Below the pieces are notes generated by a model. That model had not been told where the DNA came from. It searched no databases and saw only the letters and a list, made by a program, of their open reading frames with translations. A DNA stretch of 6,503 nucleotides from Ruminococcus sp. CAG:403 (lineage in GTDB: Bacteria; Bacillota; Clostridia; Oscillospirales; Ruminococcaceae). This document shows positions 1-5,863 of this stretch, one piece after another (position 1 is the stretch's first letter; every line of letters starts with the position of its first letter). Where the stretch lies: positions 4,842-11,344 of the forward strand of contig FR899103.1 in the NCBI GenBank assembly GCA_000437255.1. The letters are read 5' to 3'. The translations under genes were made by a program, and so were the position numbers.

Positions 1-53
1 CCGCACTTTTTTCATAGAATGCAGGAATCCAGAAAAAATAATAGATTTACCAC

Positions 54-82
54 TTGAAAAAAAGTTCATTTTGGTATATACT
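54..82 (+). promoter_or_regulatory. Sigma-A-type promoter of galE
   Basis: A -35 box TTGAAA (54-59) and a -10 box TATACT (77-82) are separated by exactly 17 bp, with four to five of six consensus matches in each box. Transcription would begin near position 89, leaving a leader of about 55 nt before galE. No long hairpin or riboswitch-like structure is obvious in that leader. Positions 1-50 are AT-rich and hold nothing I can name. This is the only good promoter upstream of galE in the window. Confidence 0.75.
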
Positions 83-123
83 ATAAAAGAATGGAAACGA
101 TGTAATCCAAAAGCAGACGATAG

Positions 124-131
124 AGAAAGGA
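124..131 (+). promoter_or_regulatory. Ribosome binding site of galE, long spacing
   Basis: AGAAAGGA matches the complement of the 3' end of Firmicute 16S rRNA (UCCUUUCU). It lies 13 nt before the galE ATG at 145. Such an upstream-shifted core normally needs a longer gap, so the distance is acceptable. An out-of-frame ATG at 135 lies only 3 nt after it and is a poor start. Confidence 0.6.
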
Positions 132-144
132 CGCATGAAAGAAA

Positions 145-1155
145 ATGGGAAAAATTTTAGTAACCGGTGGCACCGGATTTATTGGAAGCCATACCTGTGT
201 TGCACTGATTCGGGCTGGTTATTCTGTAATTGCAATGGATAATCTAAGCAATTCCAAAGTGGAAAGTTTAAATCGCATCACTATGATTACAGGGAAAAAG
301 GTACGGTTTTATCAGGTGGATCTGCTGGATCGTAATGCAATGTGTCAGATTTTTGAGGACAATAAAATTGATGCAGTCATTCATTTTGCAGGCTTAAAAG
401 CTGTTGGAGAATCCGTGGAAAAGCCGCTGGAATATTATCGGAACAATGTAAGCGGTACCATTAATCTGTTGCAGGTCATGGAACAGTATGGCTGCCGGAC
501 CATGATTTTCTCCTCTTCTGCAACGGTATATGGTGTACATAACCAGGCGCCTTATCGGGAAGAGATGCCGACTTCTGCCACCAATCCCTATGGCTATACC
601 AAGGTTATGATTGAACAGATTTTGCAGGATCTGTGCGTGGCAAAGAAGGATTGGAGTGTGATTGCCCTGCGGTATTTCAATCCAATTGGTGCACATGAAA
701 GCGGTTTGCTGGGTGAAAATCCGAACGGAATTCCCAACAATCTGGTTCCCTATATTGCACAGGTTGCACTTGGAAAACTGGATCATCTGCGGGTATTTGG
801 AAATGATTATGATACACCGGATGGAACTGGCGTGCGGGATTACATCCATGTAATGGATCTTGCAGAAGGTCATGTAAAAGCATTGGCATATGGCTTGAAG
901 CAGAAGGGATTTGATCCCATTAACTTGGGTACCGGTAAGGGAAGCAGTGTACTGGATGTTGTGCACGCTTATGAAGAAGCCTGCGGCAAGGAGATTCCGG
1001 TTCAGATTGAAGCTCGCCGTGCCGGAGATATTGCCACTTCTTTTGCGGATGCATCCAAGGCAGAACGGGTACTGGGCTGGAAGGCAACATTGGATTTGAA
1101 GAAAATGTGTGCAGACAGCTGGCACTTTACCGATCAGAATCCAAACGGACTATAA
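145..1155 (+). CDS. galE: UDP-glucose 4-epimerase GalE
   Basis: This enzyme interconverts UDP-glucose and UDP-galactose in the cytoplasm using tightly bound NAD, and supplies galactosyl units for glycans or lets galactose enter metabolism. The 336-residue length is normal for the family. The N-terminal Rossmann motif GGTGFIG is at residues 8-14. The catalytic serine of the FSSSATVYG block is S124, and the YxxxK pair is Y149 and K153, the same numbers as in E. coli GalE. The substrate-side motif RYFNPIGAH and the late VRDYIHVMDLA block are also present. The start is fixed because an in-frame stop lies just upstream and family members begin in the same way. No galK or galT is visible nearby, which leans towards an envelope or polysaccharide role; that is inference. 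It is likely co-transcribed with the next gene, 25 nt downstream. Confidence 0.97.
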   Translation: MGKILVTGGTGFIGSHTCVALIRAGYSVIAMDNLSNSKVESLNRITMITGKKVRFYQVDLLDRNAMCQIFEDNKIDAVIHFAGLKAVGESVEKPLEYYRNNVSGTINLLQVMEQYGCRTMIFSSSATVYGVHNQAPYREEMPTSATNPYGYTKVMIEQILQDLCVAKKDWSVIALRYFNPIGAHESGLLGENPNGIPNNLVPYIAQVALGKLDHLRVFGNDYDTPDGTGVRDYIHVMDLAEGHVKALAYGLKQKGFDPINLGTGKGSSVLDVVHAYEEACGKEIPVQIEARRAGDIATSFADASKAERVLGWKATLDLKKMCADSWHFTDQNPNGL

Positions 1156-1166
1156 GAATTAAAAAT

Positions 1167-1174
1167 AGGAGGTG
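1167..1174 (+). promoter_or_regulatory. Ribosome binding site deciding the DUF2500-like start
   Basis: AGGAGGTG is a near-perfect Shine-Dalgarno sequence 6 nt before ATG 1181. An in-frame GTG at 1172 lies inside the sequence itself, so it cannot be the start. The ATG at 1181 is therefore chosen. Confidence 0.85.
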
Positions 1175-1180
1175 TTGCGC

Positions 1181-1714
1181 ATGTCAGGCAGCTTTGATCA
1201 GGCAATGGACAATTTTTTAATCGTCCTAGCGGCAATTGCTGTGATATTGATTTTAGTGGTTTTGTTGGGCTCCAAGAATAGCAAGTTTCGGCGTGTCATG
1301 GCAAAACATATGGCAGGCAATGAACCAAATCCAGCGCGCCGGTTTACAGAGTTTAACCGGGAATACTATGTAACAGGAGAAAAAGTGATGCGGAAACCAA
1401 CAAGAACCAATGGTGCAGCACGTTCAGAGGTAGCTGTTCTGGTGCAGAAGGTAGATGAACGCCGTCGCACAGTCGATGCAAATGGCACCGCCAAGCTCTA
1501 TAATGAATATTACGAATTGATCTTCAAGACCAGAAAAGGAGAGATTCTACATATCGTTACAACAAAGGCGGTTTACTTGAAGATGCCGTTTCATCAGCAG
1601 GGAACGCTGCAATACAATGGGGAGCAGTTTATTCGCTTCCAATGCCCAAACGGTGAAGTGATTGCAGAAAAGCCGACGCCGCAGCGCAGATCGGTTTCAC
1701 ATACAACCATGTAA
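1181..1714 (+). CDS. Small membrane-anchored protein, DUF2500-like
   Basis: The product is 177 residues. It has one hydrophobic membrane segment (about 12-29), then a basic stretch (SKFRRVMAKH), a polar linker, and a soluble C-terminal domain (about 82-154). That domain resembles DUF2500 (YhhM-type): a beta-strand opening (EVAVLVQKVDERR), a middle YNEYYELIFKTRKGE strand pair, and the ending QQGTLQYNGEQFIRFQ, which matches the family's typical GxLtyqGxrfxxF close. The short N-terminus suggests a signal anchor; which side the domain faces is not certain from sequence, though the positive charges after the segment favour a cytoplasmic C-terminus. The function of DUF2500 proteins is unknown. The gene lies 25 nt after galE and ends 11 nt before a strong terminator, so it is probably the last gene of a two-gene operon. 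The family call is from memory of its pattern. Confidence 0.8.
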   Translation: MSGSFDQAMDNFLIVLAAIAVILILVVLLGSKNSKFRRVMAKHMAGNEPNPARRFTEFNREYYVTGEKVMRKPTRTNGAARSEVAVLVQKVDERRRTVDANGTAKLYNEYYELIFKTRKGEILHIVTTKAVYLKMPFHQQGTLQYNGEQFIRFQCPNGEVIAEKPTPQRRSVSHTTM

Positions 1715-1725
1715 AAATCCTATCA

Positions 1726-1764
1726 AAAACGCCCTTCTTATCCATTCGATAAGAAGGGCGTTTT
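1726..1764. terminator. Bidirectional intrinsic terminator between convergent genes
   Basis: A perfect 17-bp inverted repeat (1726-1742 with 1748-1764) encloses a 5-nt loop. The outer pairs are A:T, so each strand ends in a T-run: TTTT on the plus strand and TTTTT on the minus strand. It starts 11 nt after the DUF2500-like stop and 37 nt beyond the rqcP stop, so it serves both converging units. Confidence 0.93.
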
Positions 1765-1801
1765 GCGGTTTGGTTGCATTTTCAAAAGTTGATTCAGGCG
1801 C

Positions 1802-2044
1802 TTATGGAAGAACAGAATACAGATCTGCGGCACCATCTTTTGTGACGTATTCGGTAACTGTTTCTACCTTCACTTTGATGGTACGCTGCCCTAGTGTCAG
1901 TTCCAATACATCACCGGGCTTGACATCATAAGAAGCACGTGCAACTTTTCCGTTGACCAAAACTTTTCCCGCATCACAAGCTTCGTTGGCAACGGTGCGG
2001 CGTTTGATCAGACGGGAAACTTTTAAATATTTGTCTAATCGCAT
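1802..2044 (-). CDS. rqcP: RqcP, S4-domain ribosome quality control factor (YabO family)
   Basis: This is an 80-residue RNA-binding protein made almost entirely of an S4 domain. It starts MRLDKYLKVSRLIKRRT and continues with the typical GKVLVNGKVARASYDVKPGDVLEL core (about residues 26-49). The match to B. subtilis YabO is close along the whole length, including the DVKPGD turn. In that system RqcP works with RqcH on the obstructed 50S subunit, stabilising the peptidyl-tRNA while alanine tails are added to stalled chains. Arginines 2 and 16, which I recall as functionally important in RqcP, are present. Its ATG lies within the last codons of mazG, giving a 10-nt overlap and probable translational coupling. 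E. coli Hsp15 is the distant alternative, but its C-terminal extension is missing and the neighbour is mazG. RqcH itself is not in the window. Confidence 0.92.
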   Translation of the reverse strand: MRLDKYLKVSRLIKRRTVANEACDAGKVLVNGKVARASYDVKPGDVLELTLGQRTIKVKVETVTEYVTKDGAADLYSVLP

Positions 2045-2853
2045 GAAAGTTCAGCCTCCTCCAGCTGTTTGGCTTGATTCCAATATTTGTCCAGTTCTGC
2101 AAGCGGAAGCTCTGGCATCTTGCGGCCTTCTTTGGTAATCAATTCTTCGACAGTTGCAAAGCGGTGGATAAATTTATCGGTTGCCTTGCTCAATGCCTGT
2201 TCTGCATCGATTCCCAGATGACGGGCTGCATTGACGCAGGAAAACAGCAGATCACCGAGTTCATCTTCAATTTGAGAATTGTTTCCCATGATGATGGCCT
2301 CTTCCAGTTCGTTCTTTTCTCCTGTAATGCCGGCAATCGCCTCTTCCTTACAGCGGAAGTCCATGCCAGCACGTTCTGCACGTTTTCCGACCTTTTGGGC
2401 ACGCATGAGCGCCGGCAGAGATTTTGCCACGCTTTCTAAGGTATCGGTAAAGGTTTTTTGTCCTTTGGTTTCCTTTTTGATGGCATCCCAGTTTTTTAGA
2501 ACTTCTCCGGTGCCGGAAACGGTTACCGTATCAAAAACATGCGGATGACGGACAATCAGCTTCTGACAGATGTCATTGCAAACTTCATCAAATGAAAATG
2601 CTTGCTGTTCCCGTTCAATCTGACAATGGAAGATGACTTGCAGCAAGACATCGCCCAGCTCTTCCCGCAGTAAAACAGGATCCTGCAAGTCAATGGCTTC
2701 TACCGCTTCATAGACCTCTTCGATAAAGTCCATTCGGATGGAAGTATGCGTTTGCTCCTTGTCCCAGGGGCAGCCGTCTTTGCTTCGCAGAATTGCTACA
2801 ATTTCAATTAAATCATCAATGGTATAACAGTCCTTTTTCGGATATGCAATCAT
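2035..2853 (-). CDS. mazG: Nucleoside triphosphate pyrophosphohydrolase MazG
   Basis: MazG hydrolyses NTPs and dNTPs, including damaged or unusual ones, to monophosphate and pyrophosphate, so acting as a house-cleaning enzyme. The 272-residue protein has two MazG repeats. In the first, GCPWDKEQTH (27-36) precedes metal ligands E45, E46, E49 and E65-x-x-D68 in EELGD, then KLIVRHPHVF (98-107). The second has KVGKRAERAGMDF (154-166) followed by E182, E185, E198 and D201 in ELGD. All expected acidic residues are present. It lacks the N-terminal tetrapyrrole methylase domain of B. subtilis YabN and matches the stand-alone E. coli type in size. The start is supported by AGGAGGA 7 nt upstream. It overlaps rqcP by 10 nt. 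The trpS terminator ends just before its ribosome binding site, so its own promoter is unclear. Confidence 0.96.
   Translation of the reverse strand: MIAYPKKDCYTIDDLIEIVAILRSKDGCPWDKEQTHTSIRMDFIEEVYEAVEAIDLQDPVLLREELGDVLLQVIFHCQIEREQQAFSFDEVCNDICQKLIVRHPHVFDTVTVSGTGEVLKNWDAIKKETKGQKTFTDTLESVAKSLPALMRAQKVGKRAERAGMDFRCKEEAIAGITGEKNELEEAIIMGNNSQIEDELGDLLFSCVNAARHLGIDAEQALSKATDKFIHRFATVEELITKEGRKMPELPLAELDKYWNQAKQLEEAELSCD
2055..2062 (-). promoter_or_regulatory. Ribosome binding site of rqcP inside mazG
   Basis: GGAGGAGG on the minus strand lies 10 nt before the rqcP ATG, within the codons of the acidic C-terminus of MazG. It lets rqcP be translated from the mazG transcript. Confidence 0.7.
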
Positions 2854-2860
2854 GAATCTT

Positions 2861-2867
2861 TCCTCCT
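2861..2867 (-). promoter_or_regulatory. Ribosome binding site of mazG
   Basis: AGGAGGA on the minus strand, 7 nt before the mazG ATG, is a strong Shine-Dalgarno sequence. It begins only 7 nt after the T-run of the upstream terminator. Confidence 0.85.
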
Positions 2868-2874
2868 ATTGCTG

Positions 2875-2933
2875 AAAAAAGCCCATAGGACTGCCAGTTG
2901 CAAACAGCAAGGCAGTCCTTCCATTCGGGGCTT
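2875..2933 (-). terminator. Intrinsic terminator after trpS, abutting the mazG leader
   Basis: Read on the minus strand, AAGCCC (2933-2928) pairs with GGGCTT (2884-2879). Inside that, AGGACTGCC (2919-2911) pairs with GGCAGTCCT (2895-2887), and a 4-bp TTGC/GCAA tip encloses a 5-nt loop. A run of six T residues (2880-2875) follows directly. The lower stem is separated from the 9-bp stem by an asymmetric internal loop (8 nt against 2 nt). There is no T-run on the plus strand, so it acts on minus-strand transcripts, 46 nt after the trpS stop. Whether it stops all transcription or lets some through into mazG cannot be told from sequence. Confidence 0.85.
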
Positions 2934-2979
2934 GCGGCGGGTGATCCTGTCCGTCTGCATAGCAGGGATAATGGCGGCA

Positions 2980-3987
2980 TTAGCGTGCGTCTACAAATCC
3001 GACCTTATGGTAAACCTTGCTGACAATACGCTGCGAATAAGCCAGCGCCTTTGCATCAGAAGCGGTATAGCAGGCTTTCAGGTATGCCTTATCCTGGATG
3101 AGACGGTGGAATTCGTCCTGGATGGGCTTTAAGTGGTCGGCAACTGCTTCTCCAACAGCCAGTTTAAAGTCGCCGTATCCTTTTCCGGAGAATTCCGATT
3201 CAATGGCTGCAAAGTCTTTTCCAGTAATCGTGGAATAGATGGTCATCAGGTTGTTGATGCCGTCCTTTCCTTCCCGGTAGCAGACTTCTGCTTCGCTGTC
3301 TGTAATGGCACGCTTGAACTTGCGGATGATGGTATCCTTGTCGTCCAGAATCAGGATGCATCCATTTGGATTTTCGTCTGATTTCGACATTTTTTTGGTG
3401 GGATCTTGCAGGGACATGATCTTTGCACCCGTCGGCGGAATATATGGTTCCGGAAGGGTAAAGAACTCTCCATAGCGCTGATTGAAACGCTGTGCAATGT
3501 TCCGGGCAAGTTCCAGGTGCTGCTTCTGATCGACACCAACCGGAACCAGATCTGCATTGTATGCCAGAATATCTGCTGCCATCAGAACCGGATACGTAAA
3601 CAGTCCGGCATTGACATCATCGGCATGGCGGGCGCTCTTGTCCTTAAACTGCGTCATACGGGAAAGTTCACCGAATTGGGTGTTGCAGCTTAAAATCCAG
3701 CTCAGTTCTGCATGCGTTCTAACATGGCTCTGGATAAATAGGATGGATTTTTCCAGGTCAATGCCGCATGCCAGCAGCAGGGCATATGCCTGTAAAGAAT
3801 TCTGCCGCAGTTTGGCAGGATCCTGCCGAACGGTGATGGCATGCATATCTACGACACAGTAAATGCAGTGGTAATCATCCTGTAATGGGCCCCAGTTCCG
3901 AACTGCACCGATGTAGTTGCCCAATGTAAATGTTCCAGTCGGCTGAATGCCGCTGAAAATAACCTTTTTTTGTTCTTGTTCTGCCAT
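2980..3987 (-). CDS. trpS: Tryptophanyl-tRNA synthetase
   Basis: A class I aminoacyl-tRNA synthetase that charges tRNA-Trp with tryptophan using ATP, in the cytoplasm. At 335 residues it has the usual bacterial size. The Rossmann core begins VIFSGIQPTGTFTLGNYIGA, with the HIGH-type signature as TLGN (21-24). The KMSKS loop is exact (199-203). The tryptophan-specifying aspartate of the MAADIL block is D139, and the VPVGVDQKQHLELARNIAQRFN segment (about 148-169) is typical. I chose the ATG at 3987: the protein then begins directly before the conserved first strand, and an AGAAAGGA sequence precedes it by 12 nt. An in-frame ATG at 4032 would add 15 basic, unconserved residues and overlap the upstream gene. 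It is the last gene of a three-gene unit. No T-box is seen close upstream. Confidence 0.96.
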   Translation of the reverse strand: MAEQEQKKVIFSGIQPTGTFTLGNYIGAVRNWGPLQDDYHCIYCVVDMHAITVRQDPAKLRQNSLQAYALLLACGIDLEKSILFIQSHVRTHAELSWILSCNTQFGELSRMTQFKDKSARHADDVNAGLFTYPVLMAADILAYNADLVPVGVDQKQHLELARNIAQRFNQRYGEFFTLPEPYIPPTGAKIMSLQDPTKKMSKSDENPNGCILILDDKDTIIRKFKRAITDSEAEVCYREGKDGINNLMTIYSTITGKDFAAIESEFSGKGYGDFKLAVGEAVADHLKPIQDEFHRLIQDKAYLKACYTASDAKALAYSQRIVSKVYHKVGFVDAR

Positions 3988-3999
3988 ATGAATCCTCGA

Positions 4000-4007
4000 T
4001 CCTTTCT
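4000..4007 (-). promoter_or_regulatory. Ribosome binding site deciding the trpS start
   Basis: AGAAAGGA on the minus strand lies 12 nt before ATG 3987 and just past the stop codon of the preceding gene. It lies downstream of the alternative ATG at 4032, so it rules in favour of the shorter protein. Confidence 0.7.
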
Positions 4008-4009
4008 CG

Positions 4010-4543
4010 TTACGCTTGCGTGCGGTTTGCACGATCTTTCAGCTGTGCAGTATGCAGTGCGGCCATGACTCTCTGATAAAGGGCAAAAATGCTCTGCATG
4101 TCCTTGCTCTCCTGGAAGATATGTGCAGGAAGTACGCTTTTTTTATAGATTCCGTTTTGGGTAATCAAAAAGATATGGTGGGTTGGGCCAACTGGCAAGT
4201 CGAACTGCTTGGTTTTCTTGGCTTCGCCCAGAATTCTGCTGGCATTTGCCATCAGCAACTGTGCCGGCTGTACAACAGTCTGATACCGTTGTGCCGCACC
4301 GGAGTATTCCGCGCCGTTGTTGAAATAAACGTTTGCAGCGCCATTGATATAAACCACCAGAGAACACAGCAAAGCCGGATTCATCGGCATATCAATGACC
4401 ATGCCATAGATGGTATTTTTATCGTGAATGAATGATTGGAATTGCTTTGCCGGGAGCTGCAAGGCAGCACCACGGGTAAGCAAGTATTTTTCAGTTACTA
4501 CATAATGGCTTCCACGGGAAGCCGTTGCTTTTTCCTGACTCAT
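4010..4543 (-). CDS. Uncharacterised 177-residue protein between aminotransferase and trpS
   Basis: I do not recognise this family. The start is the ATG at 4543, 11 nt after an AGAAAGGA ribosome binding sequence; an in-frame ATG at 4567 lies upstream of that sequence and is rejected. There is no signal peptide or membrane helix, so the protein is probably cytoplasmic. After a polar N-terminus (1-13) the pattern suggests a helix around 31-40, hydrophobic strands at 45-52 and 58-66 ending YINGAANVYFNNGAEY (65-80), a long helix near 85-106, then strands around 121-128 and 131-138, and an amphipathic C-terminal helix (about 147-168). This helix-strand order, and the short hairpin with small residues, recalls compact profilin- or roadblock-like folds, but that is speculation. 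It lies 28 nt after the aminotransferase and 22 nt before trpS, in the same operon. The reading frame is intact and similar in composition to its neighbours. Confidence 0.85.
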   Translation of the reverse strand: MSQEKATASRGSHYVVTEKYLLTRGAALQLPAKQFQSFIHDKNTIYGMVIDMPMNPALLCSLVVYINGAANVYFNNGAEYSGAAQRYQTVVQPAQLLMANASRILGEAKKTKQFDLPVGPTHHIFLITQNGIYKKSVLPAHIFQESKDMQSIFALYQRVMAALHTAQLKDRANRTQA

Positions 4544-4554
4544 GTTACATTTTG

Positions 4555-4562
4555 TCCTTTCT
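4555..4562 (-). promoter_or_regulatory. Ribosome binding site of the uncharacterised gene
   Basis: AGAAAGGA on the minus strand lies 11 nt before ATG 4543. It starts 9 nt after the aminotransferase stop and selects the ATG at 4543 over the one at 4567. Confidence 0.65.
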
Positions 4563-4571
4563 AGCAATTTC

Positions 4572-5765
4572 TTAATCCAATCGGTCTTTTGTCATGGTGC
4601 CTAGGATTTCAATGCCCTTTACAATCTGTTCGTCCGTTGGGGTGGAGAAGTTCAGACGGAAAGAAGTAGTGGGATCGGTTTCCTTTGTGAGGAATGCATT
4701 GCCCGGTACCACTGCGATTTTATAATCCTGTACGGCTTTCTTGCAGAATGCCGGCATATCGCAGTCTGACGGAAGGGTACACCAAATGAACAAACCGCCC
4801 TCCGGCTTGGTATATGCAACTTTCTTGGAGAAGTGCTGTTCGATGCCGTCAAGCATGAGGTTGCACTTCTTCCGATAGATTGCCTGAAGGTTCGTGAGGT
4901 ATGCATCCATATCCACCGTTTTCAGGAAGCGTTCACAGATTACCTGTGCCCAGATGTTGGAGTGTACATCGGAAACCTGCTTGCATACAATGATTTTTTG
5001 CAGTACGGCAGCCGGACCGCTGACATAGCCAACTCGGAAACCAGGTGCCAGAATCTTGGAGAAGGTTCCCGTGTAAACGACTCTGTTTTCGGTGTCCAGG
5101 CTCTTAATGGACGGAACGGCTTCGCCGGCGAACCGCAAATCTCCGTAAGGGTTGTCCTCCAGAATCAGGACATTGTATTTACATGCCAGTGCATACAGAC
5201 CTTTGCGCTTTTCCAGGGACATGGTCTGTCCGGTGGGGTTCTGGAAGTTTGGAATAACATAGATCAGCTTGCAGGATGGCTGTGTTTGCAAAGCTGTTTC
5301 CAGCGCTGCCAAATCCATACCATCTGCTTCCATTGGAATACCAACCAGGTTAACGCCATAAGATTTAAAAGCGTTGAGGGAACCAATGAAGCTGGGGGCT
5401 TCACAAATTAAAGTGTCGCCTCGATTGAGCAAAACCTTACAGGTCAATTCGTTTCCTTGCTGTGCACCAGAAGTGATGATGAGGTCATCTACATCCGGCT
5501 GGAAGCAATGCTGTGCTGCCATGCGCTGTTTCAGAGCGTCCCGAAGCGGTGTATAACCTTCGGTGAGGCTGTACTGCATGGCAAGAACCGGGTCTTCCCG
5601 CAGCAGCTGCTCAGAAAGCTTGGCAACCGTTTCCTTTGGGAATGCTTCCGGTGCCGGATTACCTGCGGCAAAAGAAATGACACCGGGCATGCTGGTGAAC
5701 TTTAAAATTTCACGAATTGCAGAAGGCTGCAATGTGGAGACGTTGTCGGAAAATTGAACTTGCAT
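4572..5765 (-). CDS. PLP-dependent class I/II aminotransferase
   Basis: A fold-type I aminotransferase that moves an amino group between an amino acid and a 2-oxo acid through pyridoxal phosphate. The 397-residue length is normal. Visible landmarks are ISFAAGNP near the N-terminus (30-37), the substrate-side SLTEGYTPLR (66-75), ITSGAQQG (97-104), NPTG (176-179), the PLP-ring aspartate D204 in EDNPYGDLRF, the Schiff-base lysine K237 in GTFSKILAPGFRVGY with R244, and the carboxylate-binding arginine R370 in SFRLNFS. The layout matches the group related to 2-aminoadipate and aromatic aminotransferases, which also forms the C-terminal half of MocR regulators, but there is no helix-turn-helix domain here. 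Substrate cannot be assigned. The position ahead of trpS could hint at aromatic amino acids; this is weak. It is the first gene of the unit, with its own promoter at 5835-5863. Confidence 0.93.
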   Translation of the reverse strand: MQVQFSDNVSTLQPSAIREILKFTSMPGVISFAAGNPAPEAFPKETVAKLSEQLLREDPVLAMQYSLTEGYTPLRDALKQRMAAQHCFQPDVDDLIITSGAQQGNELTCKVLLNRGDTLICEAPSFIGSLNAFKSYGVNLVGIPMEADGMDLAALETALQTQPSCKLIYVIPNFQNPTGQTMSLEKRKGLYALACKYNVLILEDNPYGDLRFAGEAVPSIKSLDTENRVVYTGTFSKILAPGFRVGYVSGPAAVLQKIIVCKQVSDVHSNIWAQVICERFLKTVDMDAYLTNLQAIYRKKCNLMLDGIEQHFSKKVAYTKPEGGLFIWCTLPSDCDMPAFCKKAVQDYKIAVVPGNAFLTKETDPTTSFRLNFSTPTDEQIVKGIEILGTMTKDRLD

Positions 5766-5766
5766 C

Positions 5767-5826
5767 GTGCAAAAATCCTTTCTCTATTAAAATCAGTATC
5801 TTGCACCTGTCTCAAGAAAAACAGGT
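5767..5826 (-). other. Aminotransferase leader with two competing short stems
   Basis: On the minus strand ACCTGT (5826-5821) can pair with ACAGGT (5810-5805), and GTGCAA (5806-5801) can pair with TTGCAC (5772-5767). The two stems share positions 5805-5806, so they are partly exclusive, and the second places the ribosome binding site in its loop. Each stem is only 6 bp with a 10- or 28-nt loop, so chance is a real explanation. No known riboswitch or T-box motif is seen. Confidence 0.25.
5776..5783 (-). promoter_or_regulatory. Ribosome binding site of the aminotransferase
   Basis: AGAAAGGA on the minus strand lies 10 nt before ATG 5765. It sits in the loop of a possible weak hairpin formed by GTGCAA (5806-5801) and TTGCAC (5772-5767). 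Confidence 0.65.
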
Positions 5827-5834
5827 TCTTACAT

Positions 5835-5863
5835 ATTATACCACATATTTTTCGTTTCAGCAA
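5835..5863 (-). promoter_or_regulatory. Extended -10 promoter of the aminotransferase-trpS unit
   Basis: On the minus strand the -10 box is a perfect TATAAT (5840-5835), preceded by TGG, which makes an extended -10 element. A partial -35 box TTGCTG (5863-5858) is spaced by 17 bp. Transcription would begin near 5828, giving a leader of about 63 nt. This is the only good promoter seen for the three genes through trpS. Confidence 0.82.

Noticed and set aside
1..50. T-run near the left edge as the tail of a terminator
   Set aside because: Any upstream stem would lie outside the window, so it cannot be judged.
164..176. CCGGTGGCACCGG, resembling the conserved T-box core
   Set aside because: It encodes the Rossmann motif of GalE (residues 7-11), lies inside the coding region and has no T-box stem, specifier or following terminator.
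394..1125. A 243-codon open frame on the minus strand opposite galE
   Set aside because: It is a shadow of galE codon use. The plus-strand protein has every catalytic motif, and the antisense product is rich in Cys, His and Ile with no recognisable domain.
2885..2915. TTGCTG and TATGGG with 17-bp spacing on the minus strand as a mazG promoter
   Set aside because: Only three of six bases match in each box and the elements are parts of the terminator stem. A second candidate further upstream near the trpS stop was equally weak.
2854..2961. A 35-codon frame upstream of mazG on the minus strand whose stop overlaps the mazG ATG
   Set aside because: There is no ribosome binding site before its ATG and it runs straight through the terminator hairpin, so the frame is most likely chance.
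3988..4032. Fifteen-residue N-terminal extension of TrpRS
   Set aside because: It is basic and unlike the family, overlaps the end of the preceding gene, and lies partly before the ribosome binding site that serves the ATG at 3987.
4833..5411. A 192-codon open frame on the plus strand opposite the aminotransferase
   Set aside because: It lies wholly within a gene with clear PLP enzyme motifs and has no supporting ribosome binding site or family resemblance.
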